Notes under the pieces: model-generated
The model's input: only the letters and a program-made list of their open reading frames with translations
The model's database searches: none
Told to the model about the DNA's origin: nothing
Translations under genes and position numbers: made by a program
Shown here: one piece after another, positions 10,126 through 18,811 of the stretch
Layout of the letters: each line of letters begins with the position of its first letter
How positions within the stretch are numbered: position 1 is the stretch's first letter
DNA from: Tridacna crocea
Taxonomy: Eukaryota > Mollusca > Bivalvia > Cardiida > Cardiidae
Direction of reading: 5' to 3'
Length of the DNA stretch: 64,000 bases
NCBI GenBank assembly: GCA_943736015.1
Contig: OX031063.1
Span: 4,383,001 to 4,447,000 of the forward strand

Positions 10126-10447
10126 TCGGTCGGTTATTATTCGGTCGGTTATTAGACAAGGTGGATTTTATTGGTCTGTAATTGTGTACTGATTTGTTTA
10201 GTATTCTCTACTAATTGTTTGGTATTCTGTATCATTAGGTGCATTAGGCCTCCTTTTGTCGTGGCATGGGTCAGATGCATTTTGTTTTTTTTTCATCTGG
10301 GTTCGGGCACATTTGGCGGGGTGAAAAAGCTCCAATGAATTCATTCCGGGACTTGGTATTAATTGTTTACGTGTAAAACAAGGCTTTGTATCACAGGATC
10401 CGACTAGAAGATGGCGGCTGTACCACTGAAAACTCGTGTAGATTACT

Positions 10448-10660
10448 TTAACTCATTACCAAACTACAAAATTTTAGGTTTGTCCAAATCGAAAGCATTT
10501 GCAGACGACAACATAAAGGTAACTGAACATTTGAAATTTATTTTGTAAGGGATAGAAAACTTCGTATGAAAAGGAGAAAATACTGGTTACCAGCATTTTC
10601 TCCTTTTCCCACAATGTTTCCTTGAGGCTTCTTTCTCAGCGTCGTCAAAAGTTGGGTTAA
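10448..10660. mobile_element. TTAA MITE, copy 6
   Basis: TTAA at 10448-10451 and 10657-10660, left end 'ttaactcattaccaaac', hairpin core at about 10560-10620, right end 'aaagttgggttaa'. It lies just downstream of the transposase gene and is inverted relative to copy 7. Confidence 0.8.
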
Positions 10661-10765
10661 TTCAAAATTCTATTATTTTTATTTTCAAAAAAATCTCTCT
10701 CGCAAAATGAAATAGATCTTTATATAACGGATTCAAAAATACAATAAGAAGTGTTCAGCTCTCAT

Positions 10766-12082
10766 CTAATTCACCTGAGTCTCACCGTTTTCACTCGCCG
10801 TATCGGTACGCTCAGTGTCATCACTTTCAGCCTCCATTCCATCCTTGGCACTGAGTTCCATATCAGTAAGCTCAGTGTCTTCACTTGTAATATCAGTTCC
10901 TTCCTCCTTGTTGACCTCAATAATAAACCCTTTAAAGGCTTCTTCAATTGCAATGTCCGTTTTTCTAAATCTTTCTTCTGCCTCACGAACATGTCTGAAG
11001 CAGCTGTCCCACTCAGATGGAGTTACGCTATCAATTGCCTCCTGGATCAACGTCATGGCATCCTTCAATTTGAACGTTAGGTTTGAAGCAGCTATCTGAT
11101 GTTTGATGATTCCCCACACCATTTCAATTACGTTGAGTTCCGTATGATACTGAGGTAGTCGAAGACAGGTGTGGCCAAACTGTTCCAAAGTAGAGTCAAG
11201 ATCGTACTTCGATGCAGGCTTGTGTCCTTTGCAAAGTTCAAGAAGTTTCGGTTTTAACATATTTTCTGCAAAAGGGATGTTATGTCTTTCCAGCCAAGCC
11301 TGTATATCCGCTTTTGAGGTGTAATGCGTAGGACATTTTTCACGCTGGATATTATGGTATGGCGCATTCTCTACCACCAACACTGCATTTTTTGGCAAAT
11401 TCGGTATCAGTTTCTCGTTCAGCCATTTTGTGAAGTTTTGGCCGATCATTTCCAACAGGTTGTCAACTGTGGAGCAGTTGGCTTTGAAAACAAGACCGGC
11501 ACCTTTTAGAAATCCCTCCGAGGATCCAGCATGAAGAACTATAAGATGTTCACCATGGGTAAATGGCACTGCGAGGGTTGCATTGTCAGACTGCCAACAT
11601 TTTTGAGCGCTGTGTGTGGAATGGACCAAAGTATACACAATATGCCTACCAGAATCTCTGTATTCTTTTATTTTCAGGAGGAAGTTAATCCTTGCAATAA
11701 CTATATCAGGTCTTTCTGTTAGTAGACGTCTGTTTGATCCGCATTTCCTCCAAGTAAATCCCAGTTCTTTTAAAAGCTTACGTAAATAGGTTAAACCGCT
11801 TGGAAAATCCATACTATTCCGTAAAGCTTTCTGTATCGACTTGGCCGTTGGAATAGTCTTTCCATTTGCTAGAATTTTATAAACAGTCCTGCGGATTAAG
11901 TCTCTGTCCAAGCTTTCCAGGGCATTTTGCCTGCTTTTCTTTGGTTTGGGATGAGATGATGACGATGCCTGGGTTAGCGTCTTACATGTGCTCACAGGCA
12001 GTCCGCTGTAATTCGCTACTCTCTGCGAAACCTGATGCACTGGAACTTGTAAGCACCCAGATTCTTTCTCCTCCTTACACAC
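10766..12082 (-). CDS. Tc1/IS630-like DDE transposase, open but catalytically altered
   Basis: A single open frame of 438 codons. Residues about 12-110 form helix-turn-helix and winged-helix DNA-binding regions ('VSQRVANYSGLPVSTCKTL', then 'RRTVYKIL'). The RNase-H-fold core spans about 145-335: 'GRHIVYT' (145-151), 'LIVLHAGSSEGFLKGAGLVF' (180-199), 'VLVVENAPYH' (234-243) and 'LNVIEMVWGIIKHQI' (316-330). The family normally has an Asp-Glu pair right after 'YT'; here the sequence runs straight to 'LVHSTH', as if a few codons were lost in frame. The second Asp ('xDNAPYH') is Glu-238; the third acidic residue, Glu-320, is kept. The C-terminus (390-438) is very acidic. No inverted ends of its own were found. 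Either a recently inactivated transposon or a co-opted gene; the intact length among decayed repeats favours recent origin or selection. The start at 12082 is the first Met; an upstream exon is possible. Confidence 0.8.
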   Translation of the reverse strand: MCKEEKESGCLQVPVHQVSQRVANYSGLPVSTCKTLTQASSSSHPKPKKSRQNALESLDRDLIRRTVYKILANGKTIPTAKSIQKALRNSMDFPSGLTYLRKLLKELGFTWRKCGSNRRLLTERPDIVIARINFLLKIKEYRDSGRHIVYTLVHSTHSAQKCWQSDNATLAVPFTHGEHLIVLHAGSSEGFLKGAGLVFKANCSTVDNLLEMIGQNFTKWLNEKLIPNLPKNAVLVVENAPYHNIQREKCPTHYTSKADIQAWLERHNIPFAENMLKPKLLELCKGHKPASKYDLDSTLEQFGHTCLRLPQYHTELNVIEMVWGIIKHQIAASNLTFKLKDAMTLIQEAIDSVTPSEWDSCFRHVREAEERFRKTDIAIEEAFKGFIIEVNKEEGTDITSEDTELTDMELSAKDGMEAESDDTERTDTASENGETQVN

Positions 12083-12168
12083 ATGAAAGATAAAAGAAAC
12101 AAAGTAAACTGGTCTGAAAAATTAAACAATCTTATGAGCATTATAATGTTAACAACAATTCAACTACT

Positions 12169-12361
12169 TTAACCCATTACCACACAATCCCTACTTTTGC
12201 CGTCCCTGAGAAAGAAACCTGCAGAAAACATTATGGGAAAAAGAGAAAATGCTACAATGTTTTCTACTCTTCACAAAAATTTTCAGTCACTTTTATTATG
12301 TCGTCTGCAAAGGCTTTCATTTTGGAGAAATCTGAAATTTTGTCGTTTGGTAATGAGTTAA
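12169..12361. mobile_element. TTAA MITE, copy 7, core arm deleted
   Basis: Starts TTAACCCATTACCAC and ends TTTGGTAATGAGTTAA. The core reads 'gagaaaatgctacaatgttt', so one hairpin arm is mostly lost. It lies 87 bp upstream of the transposase start and is inverted relative to copy 6. Confidence 0.8.
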
Positions 12362-12384
12362 CTTCCATCTACGACATTAGCCTT

Positions 12385-12830
12385 TCTTCAGCTCACCTCA
12401 GCATGACATGCCCAGAGAGAGCTATTTTGATCACTCACCGTCCGTCTGTACCCGATGTCTGTCCATCGTCCGACCGACCGTCCGTCCGTCGTCCGTTCAC
12501 ATGTCTTTGTTTACATTCTACAAATATTAACCAGTCAGCAACAACCTTGGTCAAAGTATATATTACTAAGATCTCGGACGAGTTCGATTATGGGTGTAAT
12601 CGGACCAGAACATCTGGAATTATTTGCCCTTGAATTAAAAAAATTGCTATATTTGTTTACACTCTAGCATCTACATCTTTTAAACCAACCAGCACTCAAC
12701 TTTGCTAAAACATATATAACCATAAGATCTTGGATGAGTTCGATATTGGGTGTAGTCAGACCAGAACATCTGGAGTTGTTTGCCCTTGAATTAGAAAAAT
12801 TGCTACATTTGGATTTGTTTACTGTTGGTT
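12385..12830 (-). repeat. Helitron-like repeat, family III, reversed
   Basis: It begins with a reversed terminal region ('cagctcacctcagc'), then a 'cgaccgaccgtccgtccgtc' tract. Units of about 165-190 bp follow, with 'tgggtgtaatcggaccagaa', 'tttgcccttgaatta' and 'tttgtttacactc'. Its mirror image occupies 13090-14065, so the pair forms a large inverted repeat. Confidence 0.65.
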
Positions 12831-12847
12831 GTATTGGTAGTATAGGG

Positions 12848-12990
12848 ATTTAACGCCACTTTCACAGCTAAGGTCATATCATGGCAGTCGGTGACGTACA
12901 TGTGTTTCCTGGCTTTCTTACACCAGTACTAACACAACTTTCTTATTAAAGCCACCGACTACTTTCCTCACATGCTTCAGGAGAGTAAGA
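12848..12990 (-). mobile_element. SINE 3'-core fragment
   Basis: Carries 'atttaacgccactttcac', 'aaggtcatatcatggcagtc' and 'caccagtactaacacaac', the reversed 3' core of the SINEs at 13556-13781 and 22755-23055. The tRNA-like head is missing. Similar remnants lie at about 16640-16740 and 17200-17310. Confidence 0.5.
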
Positions 12991-13089
12991 GTTATGGTTC
13001 TTTCACACTTCATTCTGTATTACTGAAACAAACACAAATGCCATGTTTCAAGTCAATCGGACTTGAAATGACAAAGTTATACTCCGGAC

Positions 13090-14065
13090 TAAGAACTATT
13101 CTAAAAAACTTTCTAATTCAAGGGCAAATAACTCCAGTTATTCTGTTCCGATTACACCCATATTCAAACACATCCTAGATCTTAGAGTCATATATATTTT
13201 GACCAAGTTTGGTATTGATTGGTCGATATTTATAGATAATAGAGTGTAACCAAAGTCAAATATAGCATTTCTTCAAATTCAAGGGCAGATAACTCCAGTT
13301 TTTCTGGTCCAATTACATCCATAATTGAACTCATCAAAGACCTTATGGTCATGTACATTTTGACCAAGTTTTGTGCTGACTGGTTGATAATTACTGAGTG
13401 TAAACAAAGTCAACAATAGCAATTTTTCTAATTCAAGGGCAAATAACTCGTCTTTCTGGTCCGATTACACCCATAATCAAACTCATCCGAGATCTTATGG
13501 TCACATATATTTTGACCAAGTTTGGTGCTGACTGGTTGATATTTGTAGATGCTAGTTTGTTTGAATAGTGTTTTACGCCGCTTTCAACGTTATTTCAGTC
13601 ATATCATGTCGACAGTTCACATATTCATGTTTCCTGGGTTTCACCAGTACTAGGCTAGGGTCTGAAGTGTCTTGCCCAAAGACACTCTTGTGAAAAAACC
13701 CAGTGGAGTTAGTGAGGTTCGATCCTAGGACCTCCAGACCACGAATCCTGCACCTTACCACTGAGCCACACAGGACCCTTGTTGTAGATGCTAGAGTGTA
13801 AACAAAGTGAAATATAGCAATTTTTCTAATTCAAGGGCTTGTAACTCCAGTCGTTCTGGTCCGATTACACCAAAAACAAATTCTTCCGAGATTTTATGAT
13901 CATATATATTTTGACCAAGTTTGGTGCTGATTGGTTGATATTTGTAGATGCTAGAGTGTAAACAATGAAAATGTGAACACACGCCGCCGGACGAACGGAC
14001 GGACGTTGGACGGTGAGTGATCACAATAGCTCACTCTTAGCACTTCCTGCTCAGGTGAGCTAAAA
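13090..14065 (+). repeat. Helitron-like repeat, family III, forward
   Basis: At least four units of 'ttctaattcaagggcaaata', 'ctggtccgattacacccata', 'tattttgaccaagtttggt' and 'agtgtaaacaaag'. A GGACGAACGGACGGACG tract follows, then the ending 'gctcaggtgagctaaaaa'. A SINE is inserted at 13556-13781. The repeat ends 14 bp from the splice donor of the exon at 14080. Confidence 0.7.
13556..13781 (-). mobile_element. SINE, second tRNA-head family, with 13-bp target duplication
   Basis: Flanked by the direct repeat TTGTAGATGCTAG at 13543-13555 and 13782-13794. That word is part of the host repeat unit, which proves the insertion. On the minus strand the head has A box TGGCTCAGTGG and a B-like 'ggatcgaacc'. 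The other end carries the 3' core 'gaaagcggcgtaaaac', like the S1 SINEs but with a different head. Confidence 0.85.
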
Positions 14066-14079
14066 ACATTAATTCTTAC

Positions 14080-14319
14080 CTCTGTTTTATCTTCAGTTTC
14101 AATCTCGGGTTTGATGTCAATAGAATTTCCTGCAAATGTACTCATGCTAGATGTAGTAGATGTCGTAGGGGTTACGACTGATGCTGTGCAGGCAGTGGGT
14201 CCCAGGACAGAGGACGTCTCTGAGGAATGGACCTCACTTAGTGACTGGTGCTGAGTGTTGACGTTCATGGCACCCTCATGTATGATCTGCTTGTCTATTC
14301 CTACGCCAGTCAAACCATT
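14080..14319 (-). CDS. TAZ-gene linker exon A, copy 1 (80 codons)
   Basis: Acceptor 'tttacatttag' precedes 14319 and donor GTAAGAATT follows 14080, giving 240 bp, phase 0 to 0, without stops. The peptide starts 'NGLTGVGIDKQIIHEG', has the core 'QSLSEVHSSETSS', a Thr/Ser-rich stretch, and ends 'SIDIKPEIETEDKTE'. 'IKPE' matches the psi-K-x-E SUMO-acceptor pattern. Acidic K-x-E stretches of this kind occur in the CRD1 segment of CBP/p300, so a regulatory linker is plausible (inference). Four relatives lie at 27895, 29519, 31307 and 33103. It follows exon B (16183-16340) in transcription order. Any next exon would be outside the window or was not recognised. Confidence 0.65.
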
Positions 14320-14488
14320 CTAAATGTAAATTGACATATTTTCAATACTTCTTGCAGTTGACTTTGCATATTGAAGCAAAAAAGCTGCTGACATTATGCT
14401 TCTGGGCATTTGCTTTCTTCTACCCCATGTTTACAACCTCTAAACCCTATACATGTACCAAACATCCCGTGTTTACATAGATCGGAGG

Positions 14489-14694
14489 TGTTACGGGAGA
14501 CCACTCCTTCCTGCATGGCATACTCCCGATTTAAAGACAATACCTGGCTACTGCGTCAGGGAGATATCTCTTTGGCTCAGTGGTTAGGGTATTGGCTTTG
14601 CGTCCGGGAGTTCGGAGTTCGAATCCCGCTCCGATCCTTATTTCTGCCATGCATTTATTCATTTGTTTCTTTGTTACGGACTTCGTTCGTAAGA
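14489..14694 (+). repeat. TRIM LTR 1 (206 bp)
   Basis: Starts TGTTACGGGAGACC and ends TTCGTAAGA; the outer 7 bases are inverted with one mismatch (TGTTACG / CGTAAGA). LTR 3 (15147-15352) has the same length. LTR 2 (14811-15030) is 220 bp because 'gatatctcttga' is duplicated near 14885-14908. Confidence 0.88.
14573..14626 (+). promoter_or_regulatory. Internal RNA polymerase III promoter in TRIM LTR
   Basis: A box TGGCTCAGTGG (14573-14583) fits TRGYNNARNNG fully; B box AGTTCGAATCC (14616-14626) fits GGTTCGANTCC at all but one base. The spacing of 32 bp is normal for tRNA genes. The same pair lies in LTR 2 (14909-14919, 14952-14962) and LTR 3 (15231-15241, 15274-15284). Confidence 0.8.
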
Positions 14695-14712
14695 TGGGGG
14701 CTCGTCCGGGAT
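14695..14712 (+). other. Primer-binding site, tRNA-Pro
   Basis: TGGGGGCTCGTCCGGGAT directly after the LTR is complementary to the 3' end of eukaryotic tRNA-Pro, a primer used by several retroviruses and retrotransposons. The second copy at 15031-15048 has one C-to-T change. Confidence 0.9.
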
Positions 14713-15499
14713 TGGCCATTGAGCCATTAATCCCATTTGTTGTCCAAAATCGGACTTCCTGCCTAATAAGGCTTTGAGTCATCAATAAATGATGACTTTA
14801 AGAGGGGGTGTGTTACGGGAGACCACTCCTTCCTGCATGGCATATACTCCCGATTTAAATACAATACCTGGCTACTGCGTCAGGGAGATATCTCTTGAGA
14901 TATCTCTTTGGCTCAGTGGTTAGGGTATTGGCTTTGCGTCCGGGAGTTCGGAGTTCGAATCCCGCTCCGATCCTTATTTCTGCCATGCATTTATTCATTT
15001 GTTTCTTTGTTACGGACTTCGTTCGTAAGATGGGGGCTCGTCTGGGATTGGCCGTTGAGCCATTGGTCCCATTTGTTGTCCAAAATTGGACTCCCTGCCT
15101 AATAAGGCTTTGAGTCATCAATAAATGATGACTTTAAGAGGGGGTGTGTTACGGGAGACCACTCCTTCCTGCATGGCATACTCCCGATTTAAAGACAATA
15201 CCTGGCTACTGCGTCAGGGAGATATCTCTTTGGCTCAGTGGTTAGGGTATTGGCTTTGCGTCCGGGAGTTCGGAGTTCGAATCCCGCTCCGATCCTTATT
15301 TCTGCCATGCATTTATTCATTTGTTTCTTTGTTACGGACTTCGTTCGTAAGAGGAGGTAGCATGCTTTTGAAAAATAACGTGGAAACAAAGGTAAAATGC
15401 AAGACAAAACAAGAAGGCCTTGATGGCCCAGTATCGATCAACTTCCCAATAAATTTGCTAAACATATAATCGAAAGTCATTAAACCAAGACATCTTTAT

Positions 15500-16182
15500 T
15501 AAAAAAAAAAATCATAAAGAAAATAAGCCTTGCCCCCGCCATTCACAAAAGTAGCACAATACTATTGGGTATAACCTTGTCTCATTTATACCAAATATCA
15601 ATAATATTATGTCTAATTTATACCAAATATCAATAACTCTAACAAAGGTTATTTTCATACGACAGTAATTTCTAGAAAGTATCCAGCATATAGTCTTTTT
15701 TCCAGTGATATTTTCTGTTTTCTTCTGACAAATTTGTAGTTTTTGTGTCACATAAAATTTTGAATTTAGGTAAAGAGTAAGCTCAAGCAGATTCTCAACA
15801 TTGACACGGGCATTTCAATATTTTGCACAGAAAAGTTTCAAGATGTGGTATGCGTGAAGCTGATAGACGACACTTCTAAAAACATTGTGGGAGATTGATT
15901 GACATGGTTGCTCTTTATACGAACAATGTTTTCAATGTCACTTACGAGCCATTTTCTGTTCTTTCAAGTATTTATTTGTAGAAATAAAATTCTATTACAT
16001 ATTTTACATCGCTTCCACAGCGTAGCAGAGTCTGAAATTATTGCCTGTTACAGGATTGATGTTAAAATGGATTAATTTCATACCCAAATGATAGGAGTTC
16101 CTGAATGAAAGAATAAAAATATACGTATGGTCCTTCAAAATTAAGCAAATGGCTCTAATTCAAAAATTTAAACAAAACTTAC
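15500..16182. repeat. Segmental duplicate of 37680-38562
   Basis: Shares 'cattcacaaaagtagcacaa', 'gtctcatttataccaaatat', 'tagcagagtctgaaatta' and 'attaatttcatacccaaatg' in order with 37680-38500, up to the exon B donor. The 38-kb copy has an extra MITE at 38128. Intron sequence was thus copied together with exon B. Confidence 0.75.
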
Positions 16183-16340
16183 CACCATTTGTGTTGTTGG
16201 TGGTTGTGGAACTTGTATCTTTCCAGCTTTCTGTCGCATGTTCTGAGAGCCAACTTTGGGCAATCTGATGACCATATCTTTTACAAAAAATGGAATATTG
16301 CCCATTCCAGTACTGGATGATGGGTTTGCCATTGGAGTTT
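16183..16340 (-). CDS. TAZ-gene linker exon B, copy 2
   Basis: Acceptor 'gaaaatttttcag'-type just above 16340 and donor GTAAGTTTTG below 16183; 158 bp, entering in phase 1 and leaving in phase 0. The peptide has 'MANPSSSTGMGNIP' and 'GKIQVPQPPTTQM'. It is the paralogue of 38563-38729, which is 9 bp (three codons) longer. The exit phase fits exon A at 14080-14319. It is preceded in transcription order by the TAZ1 end exon (17882), which exits in phase 2. These two do not join in frame directly, so an exon is missing between them or one border is wrong. Confidence 0.6.
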
Positions 16341-16496
16341 CTGAAAATTTTGAAAAATAATATGGAAACATATAGACTTACCAACCTAAAATGTGAGTCC
16401 AGAATTATATCCCCCAAGAATGCTGAAAACGAGTCATATCAAACTTGTATTTGAATTGCCAATAAATTGTTAAAAGATTGTGCCTTTTTGTTTTAG

Positions 16497-16630
16497 ATAC
16501 CTTGACGTACATGTATTCAGTGTAGATCAAGATCTGTCGGCATTTTGTTTGCACTGTAATATTGATACCTTCTGTCTGCATCAACAAAATTGTGATGAAG
16601 GCCATTCTATGATCTTTAAATTGAAAATTG
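16497..16630 (+). other. Possible B-box-like exon remnant, copy 1
   Basis: A pyrimidine tract and 'ttttag' precede 16497. The plus strand then reads 'YLDVHVFSVDQDLSAFCLHC', followed by 'NIDTFCLHQQNCDEGHSM'. The Cys/His spacing recalls a B-box zinc finger of TRIM-type proteins. No neighbouring exon was found. Low certainty. Confidence 0.3.
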
Positions 16631-17070
16631 TGTTTAATGCAACTTTGAACATTATTTCAGTCATTTTAGGGTGACAGCTCCTTTATTATTGGATTTCCTA
16701 GAATTTACCTGTGCTGGACTGAGCTAAGGATTAGGAAATACGGAAGTTTTAACATTTGCTGCAAAACACACGTCTGCATCATGTTAGTCTAGAATTCTAA
16801 GAATGTTGAATACAAGTGATATCAAATTTATATTTAACATAAAATTGGTAACAAGTTGTGCCTTTTTCTTCCTTTAAGATAAATTGACTTAGTATTCCAG
16901 GTTTGGCATTGGATTGTCTAAAAAATTTGAAAAATAAAATGAAAACACAGACATACCCATCTAAAATGTGAGTCTAGAATTATACTTTCTAAGAATGCCG
17001 TATACAAGTGATATCAAATTTTTATTTGACATTAAATTGTTAAAAAGTTGTGCCTTTTTTCTTCTTTTAG

Positions 17071-17205
17071 ATACCTTGACGTGGTATTCAGGGTAGATCA
17101 CGATCTGACAGCATTTTGTGTGCACTGTAATATTGATAACTTCTGTCAGCATCAACAAAATTGTGATGAAGGCCACTCAATGATTTTTACATTGAAAGGT
17201 GTTTT
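17071..17205 (+). other. Possible B-box-like exon remnant, copy 2
   Basis: A duplicate of 16497-16630 after 'tcttttag'. It reads 'VDHDLTAFCVHC', then 'NIDNFCQHQQNCDEGHS'. The Cys and His positions are kept although other residues changed. A third, shorter piece of the same unit lies near 16790-16910. SINE-core fragments follow both copies. Confidence 0.3.
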
Positions 17206-17526
17206 ACGCCTCTTTGAACATTATTTCTGTCATTTCAGGTTAACAGCTCATTTATTCCTGGATTTCCTAGATTTCACACGTGCAGGGTTGAGCCAAGGAT
17301 TGGGAAAAAGGAGAGTTTTTACATTTGCAGCAGAACACACTTCAGCATCATGTTATTGATAACCTGAAACGCAACAATTCCATATTACAAGGATATTTAC
17401 TGTAGTTTTCTTTGCACAATCTAGGGTGCATAGGAATATTTTTTTGGTCTCTCTGCTTGTTCGCCCTGATTTGTTTGACCTTTGAAATGGTCAACCTTCT
17501 TTCATGACAGTACTGATAATATGGTG

Positions 17527-17825
17527 TTTGACACTGTTTTCAGCATTATTTCAGTCATATTGGGATGGCCAGTGCACCTCTTCATGCGTTCCTGGAGTCT
17601 CTTTAACCAGTACTTCACACAATTTTCTTTCCAAGTGACTGGCTGCTTTTTCCTATAATCGTCGATAAAACAATGGTCAGTGGCGCGAGAGAAATGAATC
17701 CTGTTGCAGTGACTATAATCAATCCTCCGAATTGAATTGGCCGAGCCATGAATTTAACCCTGGAATCTGTGTTCTCAAGTCCTGCTGCAAGCAACCGATT
17801 GAGATATCGGGGTTTAATATTTGAA
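17527..17825 (-). mobile_element. SINE family S1, reversed
   Basis: Carries 'cagcattatttcagtcatat', 'ctttccaagtgactggctgc', 'gactataatcaatcc' and 'gttctcaagtcctgc', the complement of the S1 body and head. The tRNA-like head (about 17750-17825) is diverged. It ends about 57 bp from the TAZ1 end exon. Confidence 0.75.
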
Positions 17826-17881
17826 AACAAATCTGGAGCTCAAGAAGGTTTATTAGTATATCTATATTAGCATATTTATAC

Positions 17882-17996
17882 CTATATTTAAAGCTTCTAT
17901 CTGATGCATACTTTAAAGGCAGGCATACTGGACAATCTTTACAAGAACATTTCTTCCAGTGGATTATAATATGTCTTGATAATCCACAGTAGGCAA
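17882..17996 (-). CDS. TAZ1 domain, C-terminal exon (CBP/p300-like)
   Basis: Acceptor 'tatattttag' ends at 17997 and a donor GTATAA begins at 17881, giving 115 bp, entering in phase 1. The peptide 'VAYCGLSRHIIIHWKKCSCK' and then 'DCPVCLPLKYASDR' match the third helix-pair and last zinc site (H-x3-C-x4-C-x2-C) of a TAZ1 zinc finger. That domain binds transactivators in CBP/p300. All four ligands of this last site are present. The other half of TAZ1 starts at 21982; the middle piece with the first Cys/His ligands was not found. Confidence 0.75.
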
Positions 17997-18119
17997 CTAA
18001 AATATACAGACATATTGATTTGAGACTAGTTCGTTCAAATGGGTTTATATACATTTTCAGAAGTGTATCAGTCAATTTTCTATAAGTGCATGTAACTAGT
18101 TCTATAAACAGCATTGTTA

Positions 18120-18467
18120 GCTGTGGTCAGTACTAAACTGCCCCACATTAAAATACATAAACTCAACCCTTCCCAATAGCTGAGAGTGCCGTCCACTGTA
18201 ACTCAGAGAAAACTAGCATTCTGATAGTATTGCCATGGTAATACTGACATGGCAATACTGAGTTGGCAATACTGAGTCCCCTACCAGCCGTATATAATTA
18301 TCAATGGCAGGTATAGTTTGTGAAACTCTTTAAAGGAGAAAGAACATATTTGACCCCCTTTCAGAATTATAAGCATCATGTCTATCTTTGTATGCAATGC
18401 TTTAATGAAAGCCAGTTGTATAAGCATTTCCTCATTAAAGTAAGTCCCTTGAAGAAGTTTTACTAAG

Positions 18468-18470
<3 letters not shown>
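18120..18470. other. Intron; no recognisable gene
   Basis: Contains 'ggcaggtatagtttgtgaaac' (about 18306-18326), repeated near 19137-19157, and short 'ggcaatactga' repeats at 18245-18275. Nothing coding seen. Confidence 0.4.
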
Positions 18471-18499
<29 letters not shown>

Positions 18500-18811
18500 T
18501 TACAAGCAAATTTTCAGAAATATGACTTAACCTTGTGAGATGACCTGGACCTTATCATCAGCAGATGTGTAGTTAATGAGAGGTACTAGCTTACCAGGTA
18601 AAATGAGTTATAACTTAAGTACTTATAAAATATACAGAGAAATGACTATTGAAAGTGTTCATGATAAAGGTTAATTAATTTTACCTTGCTGCAGAACACA
18701 CTGCAGACTTTATCGTATAAATGAGAAAAAGACTAACGGACGGACGGACAGACAGACGACAGAAACTATACCATGACACAAACTTTGCTGGCTTTCAGCC
18801 AGTAGAGCTAA
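18471..18811 (+). repeat. Helitron-like repeat with CTGGC hairpin end
   Basis: Starts near 'gtgtttgtgaaacacaaatg' (18475-18495) and has a GACGGACGGACAG tract at 18737. It ends with the hairpin CTGGCTTTCAGCCAG (18788-18802) and CTAA (18808-18811). Confidence 0.65.

Larger units (their letters stand above)
14489..15352 (+). mobile_element. TRIM: three-LTR miniature retrotransposon with pol III promoter in the LTR
   Basis: Structure: LTR 14489-14694, internal 14695-14810, LTR 14811-15030, internal 15031-15146, LTR 15147-15352. The two internal parts are 116 bp each and begin with a primer-binding site and end with the purine tract AAGAGGGGGTG. The target duplication GGAGG lies at 14484-14488 and 15353-15357. 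No ORF of a retroelement exists, so it is non-autonomous. The orientation is given by PBS and purine tract. The flanks match the uninterrupted intron at 29.9, 31.7 and 33.5 kb. Confidence 0.9.

Noticed and set aside
14410-14730. 106-codon plus-strand ORF near TRIM start
   Set aside because: It runs from intron DNA across the GGAGG junction into the LTR, so it is an accidental fusion.
14580-15113. Open frames across the three TRIM LTRs on both strands
   Set aside because: They repeat with the LTR units, cross primer site and promoter boxes, and resemble no protein; chance ORFs in repeated DNA.
17719-18114. 131-codon ORF as a whole TAZ protein
   Set aside because: Only 17882-17996 is TAZ1-like; the rest is intron and SINE sequence in the same frame.
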